The position numbers were made by a program, and so were the translations under genes. Of a stretch of 64,000 bases of DNA, positions 39,499 to 47,699 are shown piece after piece (within the stretch, counting starts at the first letter, position 1; every line of letters starts with the position of its first letter). Under the pieces are notes generated by a model that was not told where the DNA came from, did not search any database, and was given only the letters and a program-made list of their open reading frames with translations. The stretch comes from an uncultured Sphingomonadaceae bacterium (GTDB lineage Bacteria > Pseudomonadota > Alphaproteobacteria > Sphingomonadales > Sphingomonadaceae), in NCBI GenBank assembly GCA_947493215.1, contig CANLQE010000001.1, positions 1,923,404 to 1,987,403 of the forward strand, given 5' to 3'.

Positions 39499-40977
39499 AT
39501 GATTTTGAATACCACGTTGAAGATGGAAAAGGCGATGGCTCAGGCGGAAAACTATTCCGACTGGTCAGATGCCGCCGCAGCTCATGACCGGTCCACTGGA
39601 GTTGATGAGTGGAAAGCATCTGACGAGAGTAAGCATTTCGATAATGTTTCCATCCGTCGTCGCCTGAAGCGCCTGTCAAAACTCTGGAAAGCACAAGATA
39701 ATGCAGGGCTGCTTTATGCTCTGAATGAGGGCATCCATGGCAATATGGACGGTATGGGCAATGATCGCCTGCACCAGAAAGCTAGATTTGGCACCAAGCA
39801 ACTGATTCAAGATTATGTCGACGCGATCGTTAACTCGCTGGAGTATCTAGCTAGCGACAAGGTTGATGATATTTCCTTCGAAGAGAAGCTCGATTTCTTC
39901 CGTCGCGCTCAACATTGCTATGGCCGTTCGGCTTTCTTAATGAGTGGCTCAGGCGCCTTTCTCTATTTTCACATGGGTGTGGTGAAAGCCCTTTGGTCGG
40001 AAGGTCTTTTGCCGCACATCATGTCTGGATCTAGCGGTGGTTCGGTCGTCGGTGCGCTGGTTAGTACACATGTCGATGATGAAATTTCACCGTTTTTTGA
40101 ACCAGAGAATCTGGTAACCGAAGGTGCGGACGAAATTGTAGCGCAGACAGGCTTTGGAATATTGGGCGCGACCAAGCGACTAAAGATCGACGAAATACGC
40201 AGTCGTATTAGTAATATGATCCCAGATCTCACGTTTCAGGAAGCTTACGAACTGACCGGTCGACATCTAAACGTATCCATTGCACCAGCGGAAAAGCATC
40301 AGACATCAAGGCTGCTAAATGCTATAGCATCGCCCAACGTATATATCCGGGAAGCCGTTATGGCGTCCTGCGCGGTCCCTGGGGTATATCCACCCGTCAC
40401 ATTGGCGGCGAAAGACCATAAAGGTGAGCGTACGCCATATCTGCCTAATCGGAAATGGGTTGATGGCTCGGTCACACATGACCTGCCTGCAAAGCGCCTC
40501 GCGCGGCTCTATGGGGTCAATCACCATATTGTAAGCCAGGCTAACCCGCTGATCACCCCGTTTGCGACGGATGTAAAGCAACAGAAAACGGCGATATCCG
40601 CCATTAGAAATGCGACGACATCTACGATGAAGGCGTGGCTCAACGCGAATGTCCAGATCATGCAGAAGCCACTGTCTTACTTTCCACGACTCAACAGTAT
40701 GGCCAATATGACGCTGTCTGTGGTCAATCAGGATTATACTGGCGACATCAACATTATTCGGCCGACAATGTTCTGGAGTCCCGCTAAAATCCTTAGTGAC
40801 CTCTCCGTTGAGGAAATTGGTGAACTTGTTCAACTCGGTGAGCGGACGACGTGGCCGAAGATAGAAATGGTGCGCACGCAAACGAAAATTAGTCAAACGC
40901 TGGACCGGATATTGTTCGAATATGAAACCGAATTGGCGCATGATCATACGATTGCGATGAAGAGGAAAATCGCTTGA
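39499..40977 (+). CDS. DUF3336/patatin-like lipase (TGL3/4/5-like)
   Basis: 492 residues. A helical DUF3336 domain (about residues 15-135) precedes a patatin phospholipase domain. Oxyanion glycines are in 'MSGSGAFLYFHMG', the nucleophile is Ser179 in 'GSSGG' (177-181), and the dyad Asp322 is in 'WVDGSVTHDLP'. DUF3336 plus patatin is the layout of yeast lipid-droplet triacylglycerol lipases Tgl3/4/5, which fits a role in breaking down stored lipid. ATG 39523 or 39535 are alternative starts. It shares one base with the next gene. Confidence 0.88.
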   Translation: MILNTTLKMEKAMAQAENYSDWSDAAAAHDRSTGVDEWKASDESKHFDNVSIRRRLKRLSKLWKAQDNAGLLYALNEGIHGNMDGMGNDRLHQKARFGTKQLIQDYVDAIVNSLEYLASDKVDDISFEEKLDFFRRAQHCYGRSAFLMSGSGAFLYFHMGVVKALWSEGLLPHIMSGSSGGSVVGALVSTHVDDEISPFFEPENLVTEGADEIVAQTGFGILGATKRLKIDEIRSRISNMIPDLTFQEAYELTGRHLNVSIAPAEKHQTSRLLNAIASPNVYIREAVMASCAVPGVYPPVTLAAKDHKGERTPYLPNRKWVDGSVTHDLPAKRLARLYGVNHHIVSQANPLITPFATDVKQQKTAISAIRNATTSTMKAWLNANVQIMQKPLSYFPRLNSMANMTLSVVNQDYTGDINIIRPTMFWSPAKILSDLSVEEIGELVQLGERTTWPKIEMVRTQTKISQTLDRILFEYETELAHDHTIAMKRKIA

Positions 40978-41828
40978 TGCATCAAGAAGGGCAGTTGACC
41001 CTACCTACTACATCAGCGGCAGCTGGAGCTGCCCTTTATTGTCAAAGCTGGACTCCTGAGGCGCCCGCTAAAGCGGTTATTATCCTCGTTCATGGCTATG
41101 ATGAGCATAGTGGCCGTTATAAATATTTCGCAGAACATTGTGTCAAAAATGGCTTTGCCGTTCACACGCTTGATCATTGGGGGCACGGAAAATCCGATGG
41201 TGAAAATGGCTTCATTCCTGACTTCTCCGTCTATCATGATGGCTTGGATGCGTTGATTGAACAATTGCCGTCTGATGAAAAAACAATGCCGCTCATATTG
41301 GTAGGGCATAGCTTGGGCGGTCTAATCGGTGCGACCTATTTGCTTGAAAATCAGTCGCACTTTGCGGCTGCTGTCCTGTCTGGCCCCGCCATAAAGGCCA
41401 CGGAAGAGCCTTCCGGATTTATGAAGGGTTTGAGTAAGCTTCTTTCAAAGGTGGCCCCAAAAATGGGCGTTTTAGCTTTGGACGCTAGTGGCGTTAGTCG
41501 TGATCCAAAAGTAGTTGCAGATTATTTAGCCGACCCCCTGGTCTCGGGCACAAAGATCAGTGCCCGGTTGGCCGCTGAAATGATGGCTAATATGGAGCGA
41601 GTACAAAGTCAGGCGGCGAAAATCACGTTGCCGTTGTTGTTACTTCATGGCGAGCAAGATAGTCTTACCGCCCCCGAAGGATCCGTATTTTTGAACAAAC
41701 ATGCCGGCTCGATCCAAAAGCAGCTGAAAATTTATCCCGAATTGTTTCACGAGATTTTTAATGAGCCAGAAAAAGATACAGTGCTGACGGACATGACCGA
41801 CTGGCTTGAGAGTATCCTTGCGCTGTGA
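40977..41828 (+). CDS. Alpha/beta hydrolase, monoacylglycerol-lipase-like
   Basis: 283 residues from ATG 40977, whose A is the last base of the patatin-gene stop. 'VHGYDEHSGRYKYFAEHC' and 'LDHWGHGKSDG' are classic for the monoacylglycerol lipase/lysophospholipase group; the nucleophile is Ser112 in 'GHSLGG', with Asp in 'HGEQDSLTAPE' and His in 'LFHEIFNE'. Predicted to hydrolyse monoacylglycerol released by the preceding lipase. Confidence 0.87.
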   Translation: MHQEGQLTLPTTSAAAGAALYCQSWTPEAPAKAVIILVHGYDEHSGRYKYFAEHCVKNGFAVHTLDHWGHGKSDGENGFIPDFSVYHDGLDALIEQLPSDEKTMPLILVGHSLGGLIGATYLLENQSHFAAAVLSGPAIKATEEPSGFMKGLSKLLSKVAPKMGVLALDASGVSRDPKVVADYLADPLVSGTKISARLAAEMMANMERVQSQAAKITLPLLLLHGEQDSLTAPEGSVFLNKHAGSIQKQLKIYPELFHEIFNEPEKDTVLTDMTDWLESILAL

Positions 41829-41859
41829 TGACAACAAATGCGGATAAAGGGATTTCGCA

Positions 41860-42789
41860 ATGATGATCATATTATATATTTTGGGCGCGATAATCTTGGC
41901 TGCGTTGGTTGGATATTTTGTCTTTCCGAAAACTGTGTACGGGCTGATGACAGCCATGATCCGCCTGCGCGGAGGGATGCGGCTGAAGTCTATACAGGTT
42001 GGTGATGATATCTGGCCTTATCTGGAAGGTGGCCGCGGTGACGGCGTGCCCGTCGTTCTGTTGCATGGCTTTGGTGGAGACAAAGATAATTGGTCAATCT
42101 ATGCGCCCTATATTACCAAGCATCATCGCCTGATTGCGCCTGATCTGCCGGGTTTTGGTGAAAATGACAGGTCATTGAATCGCGACTATGACGTGCTAAC
42201 ACAGGCGCACCGGTTAAACGCCTTTCTGGATGCCATGAACATAACCAAATGCCATATTGGCGGTAACAGCATGGGTGGTTTCATCGCCTTGCAATTTGCC
42301 CTGGAATATCCCGACAAGATAGCGTCGCTCACTTTGTTCAATAACGCAGGCGTTGTTGGCCCGGATAAGAGTGAGTTGCAGATCGCCGCTGAGAAAGGCG
42401 AAAACGCTCTGGCGTTGAACAGTCTCGCTGATGTCGACCGGTTGATGGCTTTCGTGTCTTATGAACCGGTTCCCATGCCAAAAAACTTCAAAAAACTATT
42501 CTTTGCAGAGGCCCATGCCCACAAAGACGTTTTGGATAAAATATTTTGGCAAATTGCCGGTTCCGGTATCAATGATCCTCTTAATGATCGCTTGGGTGAA
42601 GTCGCAGCGCCGAGTCTGATTGTCTGGGGGCGTCATGACAAGCTGATCGATGTGAGCTGTGTTGCTGTGTTGGACGAGGGCATCAAGAATAGCGAAGCCG
42701 TCATATTGGAAGAAACCGGGCATGTACCGATGATCGAAAAACCCAAAGATACCGCGTCTTTCCATCTCGCATTTCTTGCAAAACACTGA
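41860..42789 (+). CDS. Membrane-anchored alpha/beta hydrolase
   Basis: 309 residues. An N-terminal transmembrane anchor (about 3-22) is followed by an alpha/beta hydrolase: oxyanion 'LLHGFGGDKDNW', Ser137 in 'GGNSMGG' (135-140), Asp in 'WGRHDKLIDV', His in 'EETGHVPMIEKP'. It resembles the LIP3-type lipases of Moraxella/Psychrobacter. 31 bases after the MGL-like gene, so probably in the same unit; substrate unknown. Confidence 0.82.
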   Translation: MMIILYILGAIILAALVGYFVFPKTVYGLMTAMIRLRGGMRLKSIQVGDDIWPYLEGGRGDGVPVVLLHGFGGDKDNWSIYAPYITKHHRLIAPDLPGFGENDRSLNRDYDVLTQAHRLNAFLDAMNITKCHIGGNSMGGFIALQFALEYPDKIASLTLFNNAGVVGPDKSELQIAAEKGENALALNSLADVDRLMAFVSYEPVPMPKNFKKLFFAEAHAHKDVLDKIFWQIAGSGINDPLNDRLGEVAAPSLIVWGRHDKLIDVSCVAVLDEGIKNSEAVILEETGHVPMIEKPKDTASFHLAFLAKH

Positions 42790-42859
42790 ATTTCCAGCCA
42801 GCTTGATAAGATAGAACTTCTCAAAAAGGGGAGTCGCGAGAAATATTGGGGAAAATAAG

Positions 42860-43861
42860 ATGAAATTGCGCGTTGGATTATTGGGTGGCGGTTCCTGGGG
42901 AACGACTGTGGCTTCCTTAGTTTCGCGCAATGCACCGATAAAAATATGGGCCAGAGACAGCGAGACCGTAGCCGACATTAACGACAACCATCGCAACAGC
43001 AAATATCTTCCTGATGCAATATTGCCGGAGGCGCTCAAGGCCACCAGTGATATTGGAGATGCTGTATCCGATGCCGATGTCTTGGTCATGGGTATCCCCT
43101 CGAGTAATTTCCGTAAAGTATTGGAAGAAGCACAGCCTTTTTTAAGACCATGGGTGCCGGTGATCAGCCTGACGAAGGGCTTGGAATTGTCTACCGGCAA
43201 GAGGATGACAGAAGTTATTGAAGATGTGTTACCGGGGCATCCAGTAGGTGTGTTGACTGGACCTAATTTGGCGCGGGAAATTATGGCGGGACAGGCGGCG
43301 GCTAGTGTAATTTCCATGGAAGACGAAATTATCGTCAAACAATTGCAGCAGCTATTCCATTCCGGACTGTTTCGCGTTTATACCAATACCGACCTGCTTG
43401 GATGCGAATTGGGTGGCGTCCTTAAAAATATCATAGCCATTGCAGTCGGCATGGGCGACGGATTGGGGGCAGGGGATAACACGCGCTCTGCGCTCATTAC
43501 TCGTGGTCTCGCGGAGATCACCCGCTTGGGTGTTGCGATGGGTGGGCGTCCTGAAACCTTTTCTGGCCTAACGGGAATGGGAGATATGATCGCGACCTGT
43601 ACAAGTCCGCTGAGTCGGAACCGTCATGTTGGCGTTGAACTCGGCAAGGGACGTAAGATTGATGAAATCATCGAAGAGATGCTGATGGTAGCAGAGGGTG
43701 TCAAAAGCGCCCCAACCGTGATGGCACTTGCCAAAAAATATAACGTGGCGATGCCCATTGCGGAGGATGTTTTCGAGGTCACGAAAGGCACCAGGTCAGC
43801 AACACGTGCTTATCGTGGTTTGATTAGTGCATCTGCTGGTTCTGAAGCCGACGCTGGGTGA
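42860..43861 (+). CDS. gpsA: Glycerol-3-phosphate dehydrogenase [NAD(P)+]
   Basis: 333 residues. N-terminal Rossmann 'LLGGGSWGTTVAS', 'SLTKGLELSTGKRM', 'LTGPNLAREIMAGQAAA' with the catalytic lysine region 'GGVLKNIIAIAVGM', and 'FSGLTGMGDMIATCTS' identify GpsA. It reduces dihydroxyacetone phosphate to glycerol-3-phosphate, the substrate of PlsB encoded upstream. It closes the lipid cluster. Confidence 0.94.
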   Translation: MKLRVGLLGGGSWGTTVASLVSRNAPIKIWARDSETVADINDNHRNSKYLPDAILPEALKATSDIGDAVSDADVLVMGIPSSNFRKVLEEAQPFLRPWVPVISLTKGLELSTGKRMTEVIEDVLPGHPVGVLTGPNLAREIMAGQAAASVISMEDEIIVKQLQQLFHSGLFRVYTNTDLLGCELGGVLKNIIAIAVGMGDGLGAGDNTRSALITRGLAEITRLGVAMGGRPETFSGLTGMGDMIATCTSPLSRNRHVGVELGKGRKIDEIIEEMLMVAEGVKSAPTVMALAKKYNVAMPIAEDVFEVTKGTRSATRAYRGLISASAGSEADAG

Positions 43862-43929
43862 GTAGTTGCAAAAGAAACAATAATTAAAGTGTCTCAAGGT
43901 TGGCCGATAATAGCAAGGTCAGCTTCCAG

Positions 43930-43967
43930 AAATATCGAAATATCGCTACTATTTTACGATATTTTAC
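43930..43967. promoter_or_regulatory. AAATATCG repeat cluster upstream of the rpfF-like gene
   Basis: AAATATCG occurs twice in direct tandem (43930-43937, 43938-43945) and once inverted as CGATATTT (43957-43964); the second and third copies form an inverted repeat 11 bases apart. ATTTTAC also occurs twice (43951-43957, 43961-43967). It lies in the 290-base AT-rich gap between gpsA and rpfF, about 190 bases before the rpfF start. A regulator site is an inference. Confidence 0.45.
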
Positions 43968-44151
43968 AAAGGGTTATTTACCATTAAGTCCTACCAAATA
44001 CAGGCATTTTTTTTGGTCCGTTAAGGATGTAATTTAAACTTTTTACTTTTGCTTGCTTCTTTTTGGGGCGTGCCATAAAAATATATCCCAAGCAGATCGG
44101 AAATTGTTACGTCACAGTATCGACGCAACCCCGATAATGTGGAGAGTATAT

Positions 44152-45105
44152 ATGGATTTACGAAGCCAAGCCGTAAATGATATCGAGGCCGATTTGGTTC
44201 TTGATGCGACGGATGAAATGATCACTCCACATGGTGGTTTTGGCCGAGATATATTCACACGAAAATTCAATGAAATAGATTTGCGGTTCGATAGGTCTGA
44301 TGAAATTTTCTGGTGCTATATGAACCAGAAGTCTCGTCCCAGCTATACTTATGAATTGGGTGACGAAATCCAATTGGTACAAGATTGGGTGCATGCAAAT
44401 TATGCGGTCGATGTGTCGCACAATATAGATCCCCTTCGCTATTTTGTTTGCGGATCACATACGCCGGGCATCTACAACCTCGGTGGTGATCTAAAACATT
44501 TTGCGGATTGCATCCGTCGCCGCGATTTGGGCGCTTTGAAAAAATACGCGCGGACCTGTGTTCACATGCAATATGCCAACAGTACCGGTTTTGGTGCTCC
44601 GATTATAACTATGGCTTTGGTGCAGGGCGATGCGCTCGGTGGTGGTTTCGAACATGCTTTGGCATTTGATATTCTGGTTGCCGAAAGAAGCGCAAGATTA
44701 GGCTTGCCCGAAATTCTCTTCAATTTGTTTCCCGGCATGGGTGCCTACAGCTATCTCAGACAACGCCTTGGCCGCAAAGAGACGGAACAGTTCATTCTGG
44801 AAGGAAAGCTGTTCACGGCAGAAGAACTTTATGAGATGGGCGTGGTCGATATTCTGGCTGAAGACGGTAAGGGCGAAGAAGCAATCATCGAATATACAAA
44901 GACAAATCGGAAGCGTTTCCATGCGGAACGCGCTGTTTATAAGGCAAGGCGTCTAGCCAATCCCGTGACGATAGACGAGTTGTTGGAGATCACCGAAATG
45001 TGGGCGGAAACAGCACTTCATCTGGAAGAGGCAGATGTGCGCAAAATGGAACGCTTGGCCATGGCGCAAGAACGCAGAATAGCTCGCTCGCTTCGAGCCG
45101 TTTGA
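44152..45105 (+). CDS. rpfF: RpfF-like DSF (cis-2-unsaturated fatty acid signal) synthase
   Basis: 317 residues, crotonase superfamily. Start ATG 44152 is set by a strong 'ggagag' at 44141-44146; the frame is open 33 codons further up (TTG 44053) without a good site. The core 'QGDALGGGFEHAL' and 'LGLPEILFNLFPGMGAYSYL' matches RpfF closely. Glu167 and Glu187 are 20 residues apart, the same spacing as the catalytic Glu141/Glu161 of Xanthomonas RpfF, which acts as both dehydratase and thioesterase on 3-hydroxyacyl-ACP. It faces the RpfC-like kinase gene tail to tail (9 bases), as in Xanthomonas. No rpfB-like ligase is nearby. Confidence 0.85.
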   Translation: MDLRSQAVNDIEADLVLDATDEMITPHGGFGRDIFTRKFNEIDLRFDRSDEIFWCYMNQKSRPSYTYELGDEIQLVQDWVHANYAVDVSHNIDPLRYFVCGSHTPGIYNLGGDLKHFADCIRRRDLGALKKYARTCVHMQYANSTGFGAPIITMALVQGDALGGGFEHALAFDILVAERSARLGLPEILFNLFPGMGAYSYLRQRLGRKETEQFILEGKLFTAEELYEMGVVDILAEDGKGEEAIIEYTKTNRKRFHAERAVYKARRLANPVTIDELLEITEMWAETALHLEEADVRKMERLAMAQERRIARSLRAV

Positions 45106-45114
45106 TAACCGTTT

Positions 45115-47694
45115 CTAACCGGCTGCACTATAACCGTCGTCCGTATTGCCATCATCGTATGTTTTTGGATTTTTGAAAAAGTTCGTAATCCGTGAAACTT
45201 CCTCCTCGGTACGTGCGAGATACTCAAAACGCCGTTTGGTAAACTCCGCTTCAGTGATCACCTCAAAGTGACCGCACATCTGTGCGAGTTTGGTCGCGCC
45301 AACATTGTTTGCACCGCTTTTGAAAGCATGGGCCTGAAAACGAAAATCTTCCACGTCGCCCTTCTCAACAGATTTACTGAAAGCAATCATGATATCTAAT
45401 GTGTCGTCGATATATGCATCGATGATGGATTGAACAAAGCTCTCGTCGCCGATGGATCGTAGATAGTCCATTTGTTTGACGTCAATTGGAGGGCTTGGAT
45501 CAGCCGCTGATCCTGATCCGATAGATTGAACGACATCAAACGGATCATCGCTAGCAGCGACCTTCGCTTCATCTGCATTAAGGAAATTGCCTGTCTGTTC
45601 TGCAACGGTGTCCAGTAACAAGCCGGCCTCGATAGGTTTAGTGAGGCGTAGGTCCATGCCTGCGTCCAAGCATTTTTTCTCTGTTTCCGCTGTAGAGTCC
45701 GCGGTTAGGCCGATAACTGGGGTATGATCGCGTGGCCCTTCGATCTGGCGCCAAAATTTACAGCATTCTATGCCACCAATATTCGGCATATTGACATCGA
45801 GAAATACGATGTCGAAAGTTTGTTTTTCAAGTTCATCCAGTGCTTTTTCGCCATCAGAGGCCACAACAACTCTATGACCAGCGTTGCTCAATATGGTTTC
45901 TAGGACCAATTGGTTGGTCCGATTATCATCGGCAACCAACACATTGAGCGAAACAGACTTACGGATAATTCTATTGGGATCATCCTCGAGCTCTTTGCCG
46001 ATGCGATTGAAAGAACAACCAATTTGAACAACACTTCGAATGGTGTCAAAGTCAGGTGATGCTGGCAATACCGATGCAAAAGCCGCGCGCAGCTTTATCT
46101 CGTCCAGGCTTTTGCTGCTATTTTTGGATAGCAATACAGGCGGCAAGTTGGCGTCTCGAAAATAGTTCCAGAAGACTGCATCATCTTTATGCTGTTCCGC
46201 TATTTCTTCATCTAACAAAGCCATGTCGTAAGAGGAAAGGGTGCGATGCTTGAGGATCGTCTCCGAACGGTCGTTTCTGGCACATTGAATATGTTCAATA
46301 TGGAGCTCTCCATCCTCTTCTCGACTGATAGTCGGGCCATTTAGACCAAATCCCAGCGACAATATTTTGTAGCTTTCTCCGCTTTTCAAGCTACCGCCCT
46401 CAACAACCGGATTAATCGGACAACTCAGAGTAAAGGTGCTGCCTTCTCCCACATTGCTTTCTAGAGAAATATCGCCGCCCATTTGTATTGCTAATTGTTG
46501 ACAGATGGCAAGGCCCAGTCCTGTGCCACCGAAATTGTCCACGATGCTATCATCGGCTTGCTGAAAAATACCAAATATTTTTTCGTGCGCTTCTGCCGGT
46601 ATTCCTGGTCCGGTGTCGGTTACGGAACACCATAGATGTGGAAGTTCTGCGTCATCATCTATTCCGCATTTCAACGTGACCGTTCCGGTCTCCGTGAATT
46701 TGACCGCGTTGCTAGTCAAATTAATCAAGATATTGCGGATGTAATCCAGCTGCCCAGCGATTCGCTGATCGCTAAGCGCTTCGGCTTGAAGATGAATTTT
46801 TAGACCCTTTTCAGTGGCCGCCAATTGCAAAATATCCCGTACATCGGTCAAGACGTCGACGATGCTGAACTCCTTCGGTTCTGGAAGTTCTTCTTGTGTA
46901 TCTGATTGAGCAAAAGTGAGGAGCTGATTGATCAGATGAAGCAGATGCTGCCCTGCTGATACACTGGTTCCTACCATTTGCTGTTGTGCTTCTGGTAATT
47001 TCATATCCAGCAAGTGCGTACCATATCCGATAATGGCATTGAGCGGTGTACGCAATTCATGGCTAATACTTGCCAGAAACAGGCTTTTCGCTTTATTTGC
47101 GTTTTCGGCCTCTTTTGTCGCCTTAGAAATTTTGATGATCAAAGTTGAGCAATAGGCTGGGACCACGACAAGGCCGACCAGAAGGCCGATTGATAGCGAC
47201 AAGTTGTGATGCCAATAAGGTACTGAATATACGGTCCAACCGAATGAGAATGTCCCTAATGCCGCCGCTACTGCTAGCCATTTGATACCAAAGCGGAAAC
47301 CATATCCCAATATCACCCATAGGTATAAAGGATAGAGGGCGGCAACAGCTCCACCGCCAATTTCGAACAAATAAGTCGAGACGCCAAAATCAACCACTAA
47401 GCCGGCAAGTCGTCTATTGTTGCTCGGTCCAGGTTTGAATCGATAGGCTATCAAAAGTGCAAGGCTACCGATCAGGTGAAGCTGAAACCCCAATATGAGA
47501 TCGGGAGCACCGTTGAGAAAATAGGTTACCGTTAGGGCGATGATGATCAAAACGAGTCGATTGATGATCATCTCACGCTCACGATCGCGACCGCGTTCGA
47601 CTATGTCGCCGCGGTGCGAGTGATGGTGATGATTTCGATGCTTGCTCTTGGCGCTATGTTTCGTATGACGTTTGCGCGGCGTGAAGGACAGCAT
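45115..47694 (-). CDS. rpfC: RpfC-like hybrid sensor histidine kinase (DSF receptor candidate)
   Basis: 859 residues. Basic, His-rich cytoplasmic N-terminus (1-41), about five transmembrane helices (43-190) including 'ILGYGFRFGIKWL' as in RpfC, HisKA with His212 ('SHELRTPLNAIIGYG'), HATPase ('NLTSNAVKFTE', 'FGGTGLGLAI'), a poorly conserved receiver-like stretch (about 443-560), a true receiver with Asp633 ('FLDVNMP'), and an HPt domain with His789 ('QAHAFKSGANNVGA'). In Xanthomonas RpfC binds DSF, phosphorylates its regulator through the HPt, and its receiver holds back RpfF. The gene starts 5 bases after the GGDEF-EAL gene ends. Confidence 0.85.
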   Translation of the reverse strand: MLSFTPRKRHTKHSAKSKHRNHHHHSHRGDIVERGRDREREMIINRLVLIIIALTVTYFLNGAPDLILGFQLHLIGSLALLIAYRFKPGPSNNRRLAGLVVDFGVSTYLFEIGGGAVAALYPLYLWVILGYGFRFGIKWLAVAAALGTFSFGWTVYSVPYWHHNLSLSIGLLVGLVVVPAYCSTLIIKISKATKEAENANKAKSLFLASISHELRTPLNAIIGYGTHLLDMKLPEAQQQMVGTSVSAGQHLLHLINQLLTFAQSDTQEELPEPKEFSIVDVLTDVRDILQLAATEKGLKIHLQAEALSDQRIAGQLDYIRNILINLTSNAVKFTETGTVTLKCGIDDDAELPHLWCSVTDTGPGIPAEAHEKIFGIFQQADDSIVDNFGGTGLGLAICQQLAIQMGGDISLESNVGEGSTFTLSCPINPVVEGGSLKSGESYKILSLGFGLNGPTISREEDGELHIEHIQCARNDRSETILKHRTLSSYDMALLDEEIAEQHKDDAVFWNYFRDANLPPVLLSKNSSKSLDEIKLRAAFASVLPASPDFDTIRSVVQIGCSFNRIGKELEDDPNRIIRKSVSLNVLVADDNRTNQLVLETILSNAGHRVVVASDGEKALDELEKQTFDIVFLDVNMPNIGGIECCKFWRQIEGPRDHTPVIGLTADSTAETEKKCLDAGMDLRLTKPIEAGLLLDTVAEQTGNFLNADEAKVAASDDPFDVVQSIGSGSAADPSPPIDVKQMDYLRSIGDESFVQSIIDAYIDDTLDIMIAFSKSVEKGDVEDFRFQAHAFKSGANNVGATKLAQMCGHFEVITEAEFTKRRFEYLARTEEEVSRITNFFKNPKTYDDGNTDDGYSAAG

Positions 47695-47699
47695 TGTAC

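Noticed and set aside
42496-43338. 280-codon frame on the minus strand across the anchored hydrolase and gpsA
   Set aside because: It spans two real genes in antisense and shows no family motif.
44152-45105. RpfF-like protein considered as an ordinary enoyl-CoA hydratase
   Set aside because: The 'FNLFPGMGAYSYL' block, the 20-residue spacing of the two glutamates and the facing RpfC-like gene are specific to the DSF synthase branch.
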